Positions 47,576-59,571 of a stretch of DNA of 64,000 nt are shown here, piece after piece. Numbering within the stretch: the first letter of the stretch is position 1; every line of letters starts with the position of its first letter. The position numbers and the translations under genes are program-made. Source of the stretch: Mytilus californianus. Taxonomy: Eukaryota > Mollusca > Bivalvia > Mytilida > Mytilidae. Under the pieces are notes generated by a model. It saw nothing but the letters and a program-made list of their open reading frames with translations, was not told the origin of the DNA and ran no database searches. The stretch lies in contig NW_026262734.1 in assembly GCF_021869535.1 (NCBI RefSeq), forward strand, positions 91,269,285-91,333,284, written 5' to 3'.

Positions 47576-49090
47576 ACCTGTGATTGTCACGTATTTTATT
47601 TCTGACGAACGAACCAGCAGGATGTTGATCATATTTCTTTTCTTTTCTTTTGTATACTGTTTTGCATCAAAAGAAAAGATACAAGTGGCGACAAAGAGTA
47701 AGAAAAATTATAAATACATAATTTGGGTTTTCCTTTTGTAAGAAATAATGATTTTAATTTAAAAGATATGCAGATTTCTTCACGAAACATTGATTTAAGT
47801 TTAGTGTTTGCGTATAGTATTAGAATTTTCAAATGAAAATCATGATATGATTATTACCAATTACTTCTTGTAAACACTAAGAAGTATTTGACGGTTTTAT
47901 TGGGTATTTTCTTCGGTTTTGAATTTTAACAAAATGGATGAGATGGACAAATAAATAATGAACACCTGATATGTATATATACGTCCATAAAACAGCAACC
48001 CAAAGACAAAAATAATCAAAGATATCTAAAGGGCAGCACAGAATCTTTAACAAAAGACAGGCAGCTTTACAGTGTATCAAATGAAAACAACATTTTATTC
48101 AATGTTTTGCGTCCAAAGCGCTTTTCTGGATTTTCCAGCATCAAGAACGCTCAAAGCATAAATATTTGAAAGCCAATGATGTGTAAGATCTGAAGAAAAG
48201 TGATGACCTATATGAGAAAGAGACATAAACAGAAAAGAAAAATTCATTCTCACAATGTATCCAAATCGAAATCGTTCAAATTCAATAAAAATTATGAATA
48301 AATCAAACAGAAAGAATCAAAAAGATATAACTACTTATTCTTTATCAAGGTTTAATAAAATCAATAGGTATGAACTTTGAAAAGGTAAATTTTAGTTTAT
48401 AGTCTTTTCAGCTCAGAAATAAATTGTATACTGCACCAATAATCAGTAGAATAAATACCTGATCATGTTTATCTGCAGGTATCTGTTTCAATGGAGATGC
48501 TGTTGGTTGGGTTATCAAATAATTCGAGATGGGAAATGTGAAGATATCTATCTCTCTGTTTGTCTGTCTGTTTGTCTCTCTCTCTCTCTCTCTTGCGTCA
48601 AGATTGAATACTTAAATTGTATGTTATATAATATCACATATATTATTCATCTTCAAAATAGAATGATCATACCTTTCGCCTTGTTGGACATACTAACATT
48701 TCAAATCGCTAGTCTGACTTGGTATTGTTTATTTCTTTAAAGCCTATTTTTGTAATTAAGCTTACAATGTGTCATTGTATTATTCATATCTGGCTCTCCC
48801 TCCGTCTAGCTTTGAACCTTTTTGAGAGTAAATCTAGAAATGCGAGTCGAACGCATCAAAACGGTGTTTTTTCCTGGCAGTATTTGATCAGACATTAGTG
48901 TATATTTGTTTAAATAAGACAAAATTGATTTTTATGACATTGCAGCGAATGTCAATTCATAGGGCTTTTAATATTTCCTGATTATTTTTAGTTGAGTGAT
49001 AACATTTAAGGTTGGAACATTAGGCGGTGTTTTTTTATTTTTTAATTTTTCATTTACTTAATTCATGAATAGGAGAAAAAACTTACACCA
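47576..49090. other. Non-genic stretch before the fibrinogen exon
   Basis: It holds a repeat at 48110-48200, a TCTG/TC-rich microsatellite (about 48548-48595), and a short ORF with CCWLGYQIIRDGKCED that vaguely recalls an EGF-like piece but cannot be supported. Confidence 0.35.
48548..48595. repeat. TCTG/TC microsatellite
   Basis: A run of TCTCTCTGTTTGTCTGTCTG passes into (TC)n. Confidence 0.85.
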
Positions 49091-49208
49091 GGAAAAGACC
49101 CTGTAGAAACTGTTTGTCCTATTGACTGTGCAGATATCAATAAAAACCGTAAAAATGGAATTTAAAAAAAAAATCTGTGATGTTAAGACAGACGGAGGAG
49201 GATGGACG
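49091..49208 (+). pseudogene. Fibrinogen-related domain, N-terminal exon with frameshift
   Basis: After an ACACCAG acceptor the frame reads KDPVETVCPIDCADINKNRK, then NGI and a stop. One frame over, directly after a run of ten A, it continues ICDVKTDGGGWT up to a GTAAG donor at 49209. Together these match the start of a fibrinogen C-terminal domain: the DC..I..N...NG segment and the CDM.TDGGGWT signature. The shift sits at the poly-A run and a short segment between the parts is missing. No later fibrinogen exon was found downstream, so it is a relic or the rest lies beyond recognition. In molluscs such domains occur in secreted recognition proteins. Confidence 0.7.
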
Positions 49209-50505
49209 GTAAGTTTTGAAAACTGTAAAAATAGATAGATAGTATTAGTTTGTACAACGACGGGTGACACATGTTGAGCAGAAACACCACGGCAATGCTG
49301 ACCTGTTTATTGTCACAATGCCTCATCTAACATGTACATTTCCTTTATGAATAACACAATAACATAATTGCATATGCCAGCCAACAACATGGTATTTGTT
49401 ACATTCGCACAAAATTGAACATTCTATCGCATAATGGTTACATTCATTTGTACAAACTCCGGTTCCAACGTGTTACAATTAAAACTTATAATGAGTGTTA
49501 CACACACATTTGACTTGTGCTATTTATCATTAAGATTAGTTTGAATTTGTATATAATTATACCACACATAACTATCAATTAAACTTTGAAATGTGTTTTG
49601 GAAGGATCTTTGGATTTTGTCATCAAGTTATTTTTATATTCTTCTGGTTACGTTATTACTTGAAACTAACACATTCTCGACAAAAACAGTTTACGTCTTA
49701 TTCAAGAACCTAAATATCTGATCTATAAGATTGGAACAATTTTATTAATGTTTTTACATGTTTTTATTAAAATCATCAACGGTATTTAAAAATGTAATGT
49801 ATTGCTTCTTTATGTGAAAACTGTAGAAATAAAACCTCTTGTTAAATTCAGAAACTCATGTTCATGTAAAGATAACGACCAATCAAACAAAAAGAACTAT
49901 TAAAAGAAAAGATTGCCATGCATATAGTTTTATTTATTTCACTGAAAGGTATTTCATACAAGATTAAACGGCAAAACAGTTTTTTTTCGAGGATGGAAAG
50001 CTGATGAAGAAGGTTTTGGGGATATACAACACGTAATTTGTAATGCATAAACATCAGATACTTTATTCAGTTATATAGAAAAATAAATACATAGGAACAC
50101 AGAATTTTAAAAGCCAATCTGTTACAAAAACTTAAATGTGGAAGATGTCGCTGATTTTTTATTTTTAATTGTACGTCTTCAACATTGTCATGCTTTTTTT
50201 ATGACAATTTTTTTCAGAAGTCAACATAAAACCTAACTTCTGTCATGTTCAATATACAGACTAGTTAACGTAAATTTCAAAAAACTTACTTGTATTGTAT
50301 ACATTTTTTGGTCATTCATTCATTCATTCATGTCTTTATTTCCTCATAATTGAGATATAATGAATACACAAAATTAACTAAATATCACACAACAAAAAGA
50401 ATAAACGAAATAGGAACAGAACAAAAATGGTTTTTTTTTTACATAAACAGACAAATATACACTTTAGTCATTCGGCATAAAGTTCTTATGCAATCTTGAA
50501 TGATG
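49209..50505. other. Non-genic stretch
   Basis: No continuation of the fibrinogen domain found; no other gene seen. A CATT short tandem run lies near 50310-50330. Confidence 0.35.
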
Positions 50506-50510
50506 ACACA

Positions 50511-51110
50511 TCATGTATTGCCTAACCTGACACAACGTCCATATGTTGCTACGCATTGAACAACATGGGCGTGGCAAAGCTTCTCAAACTCCGAATGTTC
50601 GGCAATGACATTTAACGGAATTCGTCCTAGTAAAATTTGATAAACATCCTCATCATCATATTCGCTTAGTTCGCAATACAGATGTAGTGAAAAATTCTCA
50701 ATAATCATATTCCACCACAATTCTCGCAGCTCTGTAGTACAAATGCAGGAACAACATGCATGTACATAGACATCATCAAAGTAGTTTTTGCATGCGACGC
50801 ACTTATTTCCTGATGAATTTGGTATATCAGTTAACAGTTTTGTAATGAAATAGGAATTTCGTATTTCTGCAAACGATTGTGCTTTTTTCCAGAAGTTGGT
50901 CATAGAAACTGTCTTGTGAATATTTTTAAAACGTATAAAATTGTCATCTAACGCAATACGGTTTAACCAGTTGACTGACTGCTGTTCGTTAACTGTTTTG
51001 TGAACAATCGATTTCCATTGGAAGAAATTTCAGAAAAGAAATGGTATGCTAAGTACAAAACATTCTTAGTAGAAGATGAGTCAACGAACTTCTCATTAAC
51101 GGTTTGTGGT
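50511..51110 (-). mobile_element. LINE-type ORF2 C-terminal relic
   Basis: From about 51110 leftward one frame is open to the stop at 50511. It contains QQSVNWLNRIALDDNFIRF, then TNFWKKAQSFAEIRN, then a Cys/His block: KCVACKNYFDDVYVHACCSC. It ends with LLGRIP and HAHVVQCVATYGRCVRL. The layout (a W-rich spacer, a C-x2-C...H...C knuckle, then LWxxx-type helices) is that of the region after the reverse transcriptase in mollusc non-LTR elements. The start of the element is missing. Confidence 0.6.
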
Positions 51111-51453
51111 TACCATGGCGATGATGGTAGGTAGAATATGATAGGCATCAATACAAAACCCATCTTTATCGAGTTCTTATAGCCATTGAGGAATTAACGT
51201 TTATTGACATTTTCTGGTGGGTCTGAATAATCATGAAGCAGATGTATGCAACGTATCATCAGAAATATAAAATTTGAAACTATGTATCTCTGCAAAAATT
51301 TCGGAAATCGTTTGTATTACTTATTATTAATAATAGTAAATAGTATCTTAATGTTACCGATTTATTGTAAAATTACGATTTCATTACGAAATGAAAAACT
51401 CACAACTGCAATGGCCCATTGGACATGCCTTTTTTTACACTTCTACATTGAAC

Positions 51454-51592
51454 AAATATATCATGTTATGGAGGGGTATTTGCGAAAAATACCAGTCAAG
51501 GGACTGTGAAATTTCCCAAGCCGCTATGCAAATGATATTTGGTCCCAAGACTGGTATTTTTCGCAAATTGTCCTCCTTAACATGATATATCT
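51454..51592. mobile_element. Foldback element with about 50-bp inverted arms
   Basis: The left arm (AAATATATCATGTTATGGAG ... GCGAAAAATACCAGTC) pairs with the right arm (GACTGGTATTTTTCGCAAAT ... CATGATATATCT) with a few mismatches around a spacer of about 45 bp. The overlapping ORFs on both strands are artefacts. Confidence 0.78.
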
Positions 51593-51962
51593 GTTTAATT
51601 ACACCCAATAGATTTTGATTGAAACTCTTTGTACAGACGAAGGGAAATATTTTTTTACTAGTAGGTTGTAATCCATAAACATGTTTATGCATAATTTTGA
51701 GGATAAGTAGAGACTATCATAGTACCGCGGGAATTATACATGTACTTATACGCGTTAGCGCAGTCTTTATGTAACGTCATGGTATCTATGTGTAAACGTC
51801 ATTGTCATTCCATCATTACATCGTTCATTTGTATAGACGTCTTTTTCCACTTCATGTACACAATGCATTCTTCAATATACGATCACGACATTTTTGTTTA
51901 CAGATTTCGGATTACCTTTATCAATCAATATTGCTTAATCATGTTGCCTTGATTATCGGGAT

Positions 51963-52106
51963 ATGGCGAAAAAGGTTCCGAATAATTTTGGCGGGAAGAG
52001 GCTCGCGAGATTAAAAAAGGAATATCCAAAATGGCAAATACCACGGCATAGAGAGGAATTTGATGCATATTCACCGGCAGTGGTAAACACAGGCAAATTC
52101 GTTTGA
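51963..52106 (+). CDS. Small basic ORF (47 aa), possible first exon
   Basis: ATG at 51963 opens MAKKVPNNFGGKRLARLKKE, then YPKWQIPRHREEFDAYSPAV, ending TGA at 52104. Its composition is coding-like (balanced charges, several Pro and Gly) and unlike the T-rich chance ORFs nearby. A possible donor GTAAAC lies at 52083, so it may be the 5' exon of a gene or of a transposon protein. No domain recognised. It is too short to be secure. Confidence 0.3.
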   Translation: MAKKVPNNFGGKRLARLKKEYPKWQIPRHREEFDAYSPAVVNTGKFV

Positions 52107-52999
52107 AATGAGGGGAAAAAAAAGGTTCGAATATACGAAAAATACACTGGCTACTAACCAATCAAAATCCGGCATTCTTATATACGGTGTAATTATAACA
52201 TAAATCTGCTATAATCCTAAAATATATTGTATGAATATCGGAATGCTTTGTCGGCAAGCCCTGTCACAATAAGCATTGTATGTTTAATTATCATGTTTCA
52301 ATCTCTGTACCATTGTTTATAGGTTTTAGAGAATAAAGTATCTGTCTATCAAGTTTAAAGGGTATGAATGTCTCGTTGGAAAGCTTTATAATATACAGTT
52401 CAATGAAAATTTAAGAAGAACAATTATTTAAAAAGATATGTTTGAACTGTTTAATAACTCCTTAAACAACGATAAACCAAGTATTAACAATCACCGTATT
52501 GTAGGGACATGAACGTTGTTAAATGATAGTTGCTTTATCAATCATGCAGCGTTATGTTAGAAACTACAACTGAAACTAAATAATTGCGTATACATTTCGC
52601 TGCGAAAAGAATCTTAAAAAAAACAATTATTTCCGTTTTATAATTCAGTTAAATAAAAATGTTATGTGAAAAAAAGGTTTCGTTAAATCAGTGATATGAA
52701 TTATAATGTAGCATATATTTTTAGCAACCTTAATAATGGGCCTGCACCATTATTCCTTGCAATTATTGCGTTGAAAAGTAGCGCATTGCTGGTTTTCAGC
52801 AGTTACTGATTACATATAAATTTAGTTTTATTCTACTCTATTTTCAGTTAATGTTAACTTGATGCATCGTTTTCAGTCTTTCGAGAATCGTTCATTCTCA
52901 AAGCACATATCTGTTTAAAACAACACTAAGTTCATATCATATTTTCTGTATCTTAAATAAAGGCAATAGTAGTAAACCACTGTTCAATACTCATAAATC
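52107..52999. other. Non-genic stretch
   Basis: Nothing recognised apart from a CCAAT motif at about 52158. Confidence 0.35.
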
Positions 53000-53265
53000 G
53001 ATTTAACTGAAACAAATCCGGGTCACAAACCAAAATCGAGGGAAACACGTCAACTATAAGAGGAAAACAACGGAACAGCAGAGACACTGAACTGCTACAA
53101 AAACAAACGCCAACATACATAGACACGGACTATTTGATAACAAATGCCATATTCCTGACTTAGTACAGGACATTTAAATAAAACATGGTGGTTTGAACCT
53201 GGTTTTATGGCTAACCAAACCTCCCGCTTATATGGCAATGTTCAAAAATAACGCTACAATGACAA
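53000..53265 (-). repeat. RT-element tail type 1 (inverted)
   Basis: AGGGAAACACGTCAACTATA, then CCTGACTTAGTACAGGACAT and CTAACCAAACCTCCCGCTTA; reverse complement of 3030-3260. Confidence 0.7.
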
Positions 53266-53847
53266 CACAGTACAAGTGAATCAGAGCTATCATTATAATC
53301 GCCAATAATTTAAAAAAAACAATTTCTCTTATATAGATAAGGGTACGATACTAAAAGACATACAAATATCTTTAAATCTGTAAAAAGTCATTTAAATGAT
53401 ACATTGATGATCTTCCTTGACAATTATGATATCTAGAACCGCTATCAAACAGAATCGTCACCAGAAAATATAATTTCCAACAATTTCTATAAATATCTAT
53501 TTTTTTCACTATGGAATAGTTGAAGTTGTTGACCCGTCAAAATTCTTCAAGATTTGCTGCCTATTTGAACATGTATTACACGGACACTTTTTTATTGATG
53601 GGATCAATCGTGCATTGGTGAGTTGATAGTGATTTTATCTTTTGATTATATTTGATTTTTTTATATATATTTCCTGTCTTTTTTATTGAAATATTAACGT
53701 CGGTAGCAGCATTTCTTTACTTTCAGCATTGTCCATAATACTATGCATGTCCATATTTTGAAGAAAAAAGCTTCAAAAAGGGGGGGGTATGTTTTTTTCT
53801 GAGCTAGAAAATTATTTAGTTTTTCAACACTATCACCCAAATTTTAG

Positions 53848-54135
53848 AAATTAGCACTATTATATACGGTATTCGGAAATCAGGGATCAGAACATTATTT
53901 TGCCATTTGCTTGACACAATATATTTTTTCTCATAAAATTGGGGATCAGAATATGTTTTTAGGAAAAAATTATAACCCCTCTTCTGAAGTTAAATGGTCA
54001 ATCCCTGATTGTACTGATATGAATAGTAATATACTGGAACTGTTTAAAAAACATATAGTGATTGATGCCAACGCAAATATTTTAATAAAAAAAGACAGGA
54101 AATATGTCGGTCAAATCATGGAAGTATTGTATTGA
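53848..54135 (+). CDS. Unidentified ORF, no ATG, possible exon
   Basis: The frame is open from after a stop at 53845 to the TGA at 54133. It contains SSEVKWSIPDCTDMNSNILE, then LFKKHIVIDANANILIKKDR and KYVGQIMEVLY. Amino-acid use is coding-like. No family recognised. The end of the frame lies inside a 17-bp-stem hairpin (54117-54153), and a 22-bp minisatellite follows, so it may belong to a mobile element. Confidence 0.3.
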   Translation, partial: KLALLYTVFGNQGSEHYFAICLTQYIFSHKIGDQNMFLGKNYNPSSEVKWSIPDCTDMNSNILELFKKHIVIDANANILIKKDRKYVGQIMEVLY

Positions 54136-54153
54136 CAATATAATACTTCCATG
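54117..54153. repeat. Hairpin, 17-bp stem, 3-nt loop
   Basis: CATGGAAGTATTGTATT, GAC, AATATAATACTTCCATG; one mismatched pair. It overlaps the stop codon of the preceding ORF. Confidence 0.85.
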
Positions 54154-54232
54154 GTGAAACAAAAAGTTCAAATCTAATTAAAATTTAAAGTGCCCATGAA
54201 GTCACCGATCATGGAAGAGTGATTCTTTTCAT

Positions 54233-54298
54233 AAAAAGTGTCCGTGTAACAACTAAAAAGTGTCCGTGTATCATCCAAAAAGTGTCCGTGTAACACCC
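54233..54298 (+). repeat. 22-bp minisatellite, three copies
   Basis: AAAAAGTGTCCGTGTAACAA-type unit repeated at 54233, 54255 and 54277 with changes only in the last six bases. Confidence 0.9.
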
Positions 54299-55885
54299 GT
54301 TAATGTACTGTTTTTCTATAGCTTTGCTTGGGGCAAAGTCGTACAAATGCTTTTAATGTACTACTTAAATGAAAACAATATAAAGTGTTATAGACGATTC
54401 TGGTTTAGTTTGGTCCGAATTGGTCAAGTGGTTTACCTTGTCAATTTAAAAACGTTTGAAGAAGGACACCTTTTACTTCACACACTGTCTCTACATGTTT
54501 GTATACAAATCAATTTCAGGTAAAAATTTAAATTTTAAGGTAATTTGTTTTCGCGCAGGTGACTACTTGCGTTATGTCAATGGTAGACCCTTTTGCACCA
54601 AAGATAAGGACTTGGACAGATATTAGGAAAATAATTGCATTTAGATATACTAAGGTGCATGGTGGTGCGGTTAATGTTATAACACTGGATTAACCGGGAT
54701 GTATACGAACGATCTCGCACCGGTGGTGTAACAAACAACTGAAAAAGTATTTTACTATGACTGCATCATCCATCAATCGCGAAGACGAAAAGAAAAATGT
54801 TTAATGTGAAATAAATTTCTAGATAGCATATTTCAGTTTTTTTATTATCTAATTATAGAAAATAACATTAAACGAACACAATACAAGTATTACTTAAATT
54901 AGAAAGGCAAACACACAGTAAGGAATGAAAACACTAAATATGGCAGTCACATTTCTGACACATTGTGTAACTAATACAATTACGAAGAAGTTCTCGTATA
55001 AGTGTTTTAATTCATATGAAAATACGAGTGTGTGTTATAATTGCCAGTGATAGACAACAATCCACCAGAGACCAACAGGTGCGAACGCAAGCAAACTATA
55101 TGTCACCGTACAGTATTCAACTAAAACAACTGACATGAGCAATTATAACTATTCATCATTTCTTATTGCGTCCAACATGTCATGCATATCGAATTATAGC
55201 AATCTTTCTGGTTACAGTTATTTATTACAACGGGATTAAATATTAAAAAAATTGGTTAGAAAAAGTAAGTGTTATAAAGTATTTCTCTAAAGAATATGTT
55301 ATTATATACCATGCTAAGATATATAATGATTACATATCAGATGTATATTATTTTCAAAAACTTATTTATCTAATTATAGGAACCTAGTTTGGAATGAGAC
55401 TTTTTACCAAATATTTACTTTCATTCAGTACCATGACGGTTTCCTCTATTGGAAAAGGTACTGTTTGTCCTTCCTAAATATAATGCTTTAAAAAAATTCG
55501 ACAATTACTACTATTAATCTCCATGCTCAATTGAACAACCAGTTATTACAGCTTATACAAATAAAGAATATTAAATCTATATGGGAAGGTTTTTGTTTAG
55601 TAACCGGTGATAAAGCAGCGTCCTCTCTGATCTAGGATGAAGTAAAAGGTGCCCTTCTTCAAACGTTTCTTAACTGATGAGGCAAATCTGACCATTTTGG
55701 ATCAAACTTGACCAGAATCTTTTATTACGCTTTATATTGTCGTTTTATGATTTTTAAACCACAATGTTTTAGATATAATGTCCTTTATTTTCTGTCAGTT
55801 TTCATTTTTTCGTAAATCAAAAACATACAACGATAGTTAACCGATGTGTACATCTCGTTAATACATTAATAATATAATCTAGTTG
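54299..55885. other. Non-genic stretch
   Basis: An inverted dispersed-repeat fragment lies at about 55033-55125 (GACAACAATCCACCAGAGAC, then CACCGTACAGTATTCAAC). No gene recognised. Confidence 0.35.
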
Positions 55886-55889
55886 TGTA

Positions 55890-56470
55890 ATTTTCATTTT
55901 CCATTTCTGTGTAGCAGCATGCCGACAGCAAACGCATTTAGCGTGTAGATATCATTTTTTTCAGATTTTACATTTCCAATCCTGATATATTTAATACAGT
56001 GGTAATGTGCTCATAAGGAAGCTATAAAACCAATGATACCTATGCAAGTGGTTAAGATGACATTTATACATTCGACAGGTTATTGGACGCCATCACGAGA
56101 TGAGTGACCGTTCCGTTATGGAATATCTGTATTAGAGATGACCATGAATAGGTTCATATTGTCGTAACCACAATCCCTTTTTTCCCCTTCTCAAATGAAA
56201 CATCACCAAATGAGACATATCACCGAAGTTCATGAGCAACACGACAGACTCCATATGTTAAACGTATCTGCCTACCCTTTTGGAGCACATTTGATCATTT
56301 CAAGGCTTTGATGGGGTTCGTGCTGCCCAGTATTTTATATTAATGTAGTGTTTTGTGAACGTGATTGTCTTTTGTTATTTTCCGGGTTTTTTGCGCCCTA
56401 GCGATGTCAGATTATTTTGACGTATGAGTTGTGAAAGCCTCCTTGGTATCTTCAGGCTCCATTTTTAAAG
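55890..56470 (+). mobile_element. RT-element relic, heavily degraded, tail type 2
   Basis: It contains CATTTCTGTGTAGCAGCATG (an altered CSNIP region), GGACGCCATCACGAGATGAG and TTATGGAATATCTGTATTAG, then the tail TGATGGGGTTCGTGCTGCCC. The reading frame is broken throughout. Confidence 0.65.
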
Positions 56471-56619
56471 GGAGTGTATAATGGTTTCTTTGTAAGTGTT
56501 GTTTCTAATTTAATTGTGTTTTTCTATTTTTAGTTTTAAAACACGTACAAGCCTGTACTTTTTTCCTGGTTACTTTAACCTTACACGACAATTAGCGCTT
56601 CCAATTTTGCAAATCGACT

Positions 56620-56838
56620 TTAATTAATTTTCCCGCCAAGTAAATCAATTAGCCCTCGATAAAGCTTCCATTCTCCTGATATGTTATAGCTCCTCCAAGG
56701 ATTCACTCGATTATTGAGTTGGTCCAGTGCTTTAAGTACAAGATTCTTCTGGCACCTGATGGCGTTTAACGATTTCTGGAGGCTTGCGACATGGGAGCAC
56801 AATCCATAAAGCAAGCATGGAATGACCAAAACATTCAT
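56620..56838 (-). CDS. Unidentified 72-codon ORF across the duplication edge
   Basis: It reads from ATG at 56838 (NVLVIPCLLYGLCSHVASLQ, then KSLNAIRCQKNLVLKALDQL) and ends GLIDLLGGKIN. No family recognised. The duplication boundary at 56670 lies inside it, so copy 2 (from 61213 leftward) keeps only the N-terminal 50-odd codons. It could be a fragment of a larger coding region on the minus strand. Confidence 0.25.
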   Translation of the reverse strand: MNVLVIPCLLYGLCSHVASLQKSLNAIRCQKNLVLKALDQLNNRVNPWRSYNISGEWKLYRGLIDLLGGKIN

Positions 56839-59571
56839 TGAAACACTTTAGAACTTTTGGCTACCGAGTTAAACACAGACCTGAATGAAAGCAACAATAT
56901 ATAGTTTGAACCTATTAATGACATAGCCATTTCTCAAATCAACATGACACAATTGTTTCTTAGCAGATTCAACTTGTATCTAAACGAAAAGGATGAATCT
57001 ATGTGCATATAAAAGTGGACAAAATTAATTCTGGTTACGAACTAGAAAAAGGATTTAAAAGGATTGATATCCGACAGAGACCTAAGGACGAAAATACTCA
57101 ACTATAGGTCGCCGTGCAGCCTTAAATAATGAGCATAATTCACACTGTTAGTAAGACACGAAATAACAACATGTTAAGCAAATCAAACGATAAAACCAAA
57201 GGTCAAGATTTATGGAAATACACTAAGAGAAAAATCAATATGTCGATTTCATTAAAATTTGTAATGTTTGTAGTAATGAATATCACAAATTCATTACGAT
57301 AATCAATCAACTAAAACTTATTATGAAGGCAACAGATGTATGATGTATTGAACTGGTTCTCCGTCTTTTATCTGTTAGGCTCTATACGGACTATTATTGT
57401 CGTTACAGTTCAGCGGTAATATTTCAGAAAAAAAATTCATGTCTACACAAAATTATGAAAAAAAAAACTATAGTATTATGTAACACATACCTATCTTGCA
57501 ATAATTCTTCTAAATGTAAAGAAAAAAATACTTTGAATATAAGTAAGCAACAACTGTTACAACAAAAACAACTCCCAACTCATCAAGAGCTGAACATACT
57601 GTCTTCGAAAATAGAAATAAATGAGAGTTTTTAATCAACTCGAGTTGCAGAGGAAGATATTGACTGATTATTGTTTGCTTTCTTTATCGAATTGATAAAA
57701 GAATCAAATATATATTAATAAAACAATTGACTGAAGATATCAACGGGACAATCAAAACTCTTAAATGGAAGAACAAAAAACAACAACAAAATGGTACCCC
57801 GAACAAACGACGGAAAGACGGACAATAGTAAAGTTACTGCACACAACATATTAGATTGAACAAGATCAACTCCAGAAAAAACATGGAAGGACAGCAAGTG
57901 CTCCAACAGGGTAAGAGCATCTTAGTCCAAACATTATACTTTAATATGGTTTTGATCATGTGATGTTTCTATTATGAACGAACACTGATAAATAATAAAA
58001 TCATATTGCAAATTCATTGTGTCATATGTTAATCTTTTATAATGTAATCTAAATGAACTTGACCAGTTACCATGACAGTTTACCGTGTCAAGCTATAACT
58101 GAACAGGTTTTTTTAAAAAGTATGTTAAATAAATATATATAGTATAAGGTATTAGTGCATCAAGAATAGTTAACATAAATATTTTTTTTTCATTTCTATG
58201 TCATAAAAAAAATCTTCTTTTGTGAAGTTTAAATACAGATCAAAAGCTGCGCAGATTTTTAATCATTACAGAATATAAATGAATTGCAAAACATTCATAA
58301 ATCAAATTTGAAACAAGGTCTAATTTCCTCATAATAGGTTTTTTTCCTCACAGAAACGATACACAATCATTTTTGGTTAATATTAAATAGAAATGCATCA
58401 CCATTTCATTCGTTACAAACCAGCAGACAGTTGCTTGATTTGTCATTAAAAATTGCTCTCGGGTACAACAAGCCATCCTTCACAGTAAGTATTTCTTTAT
58501 AATGATTACCATGGGATATAAATACAACATTGTTAGAGCTATAACAACTTACATACACATTGACAATCTCATCTGTGGTAACTCCGTCAGGCAACCACAT
58601 CTTATCATAATTAAACTTCCATTTGACTGAGCCATACAAGTCACAACAAAAAGTAGTAGAAGAAATTTCATCTATTAATAACAACCTGTTCGAATCAGTT
58701 ACTAAGCCCTGTAGTTAATGGTGACCTGGTGATGACGGACATGAAAATGATCGAATTCTATCTCCCTTTAGATTCATTACATCAATAGCGCACTCATTAG
58801 AAAAATAGATAAACAGCAGACCGTTTTGATACGATATCCCTTTGCTGTCATTTCTTATTATAATCTCGTTCTGTACTCGCTCTGTATCGATACTGATTAT
58901 CACTATCAACGATTTATAATATAAGACAGCAACATCCTTGTCGTTTATTACTGTTATACCCCGTGGTTTACCAGACAATTTGATGGCTCGCTCAAACCTT
59001 CCTCCTTTTTTGGGTTATCAGTCCGTCGGTAACATTACAAAGAAATACTACAAGTTCATCAATGATGACACAATCATTGATGACTTAATTTTTCCTCATA
59101 ACGGCTGTTTAACCCATTGCCACAAATTTTCATTTTACACAATAACCTGGCTGTCACCTGAAGAGGATCGTTATTCGGTGGCTGTTCCTCTGAATAAAAA
59201 TATTCAAAGTTATTTGAAAAATTCATTAATATCAAACTGCTGTTCATATAGGACCAATAACAAATAAAAATCATATTTCTAGTCATCGTTGTGAAAACTC
59301 CCTTTCGTTTTTTATTGTTAACACCCGTATCCGTTCGATAACGCGTGTTACTGGAATAATCATCCTCATGTACACAGTTTTTATGGACTTCCCCTTTTGA
59401 AATTACCTTGGAATTCTGAATTTTTGTTGGCAAATATATTACTTTTTAAAGCAATGACTTACAGTAACATATAAATTGTCCGTTTATTATAATTCCACGT
59501 GTCTACGAACTTATATGTTTTATACAAAAAAATAAATAAATAAAAAAAACAGGTCTAAACTGAATTTCAAC
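56670..59571. repeat. Head-to-tail duplication, copy 1
   Basis: From ATTCTCCTGATATGTTATAG at 56670 to at least TGAATTTCAAC at 59571 the sequence recurs from 61045 to the window end at 64000. Copies are nearly identical, with three visible insertions in copy 2: CATTAATG near 62337, a 37-bp insert near 62540, and GATACCGTGTTC-like bases near 63747. The starts are 4375 bp apart, so the unit may be 56670-61044. It includes a broken NHL coding region and a repeat-derived ORF at 57715-57906. Confidence 0.95.
58406..59040 (-). pseudogene. NHL-repeat (TRIM-like) coding region, broken, copy 1
   Basis: Reading leftward from about 58990 one frame gives IKLSGKPRGITVINDKDVAV ... NLKGDRIRSFSCPSSPGHH, then an in-frame TAA at 58715-58717, then LQGLVTDSNRLLLIDEISST, the NHL unit GVTTDEIVNVYVSCYSSNNV and ILTVKDGLLYPRAI up to a stop after LLVCNE. 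This is the C-terminal beta-propeller part typical of bivalve TRIM-like proteins. Upstream, a likely continuation (CNVTDGLITQKRRKV) is in a different frame. A frameshift, an internal stop and a slightly early end suggest a pseudogene. RING, B-box and coiled-coil parts are not seen. Confidence 0.7.

Noticed and set aside
48465-48560. CCWLGYQIIRDGKCED, possible EGF-like exon
   Set aside because: Too few cysteines, no convincing donor, and it runs straight into a microsatellite.
57715-57906. 63-codon minus ORF in the duplication (also 62088-62294)
   Set aside because: Read from an A-rich repeat on the opposite strand; low-complexity L/F/V composition.
59074-59433. 119-codon minus ORF upstream of the NHL region
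   Set aside because: It is shortened in the duplicate copy (63491-63703), shows no RING, B-box or coiled coil, and overlaps the degenerate part of the pseudogene.
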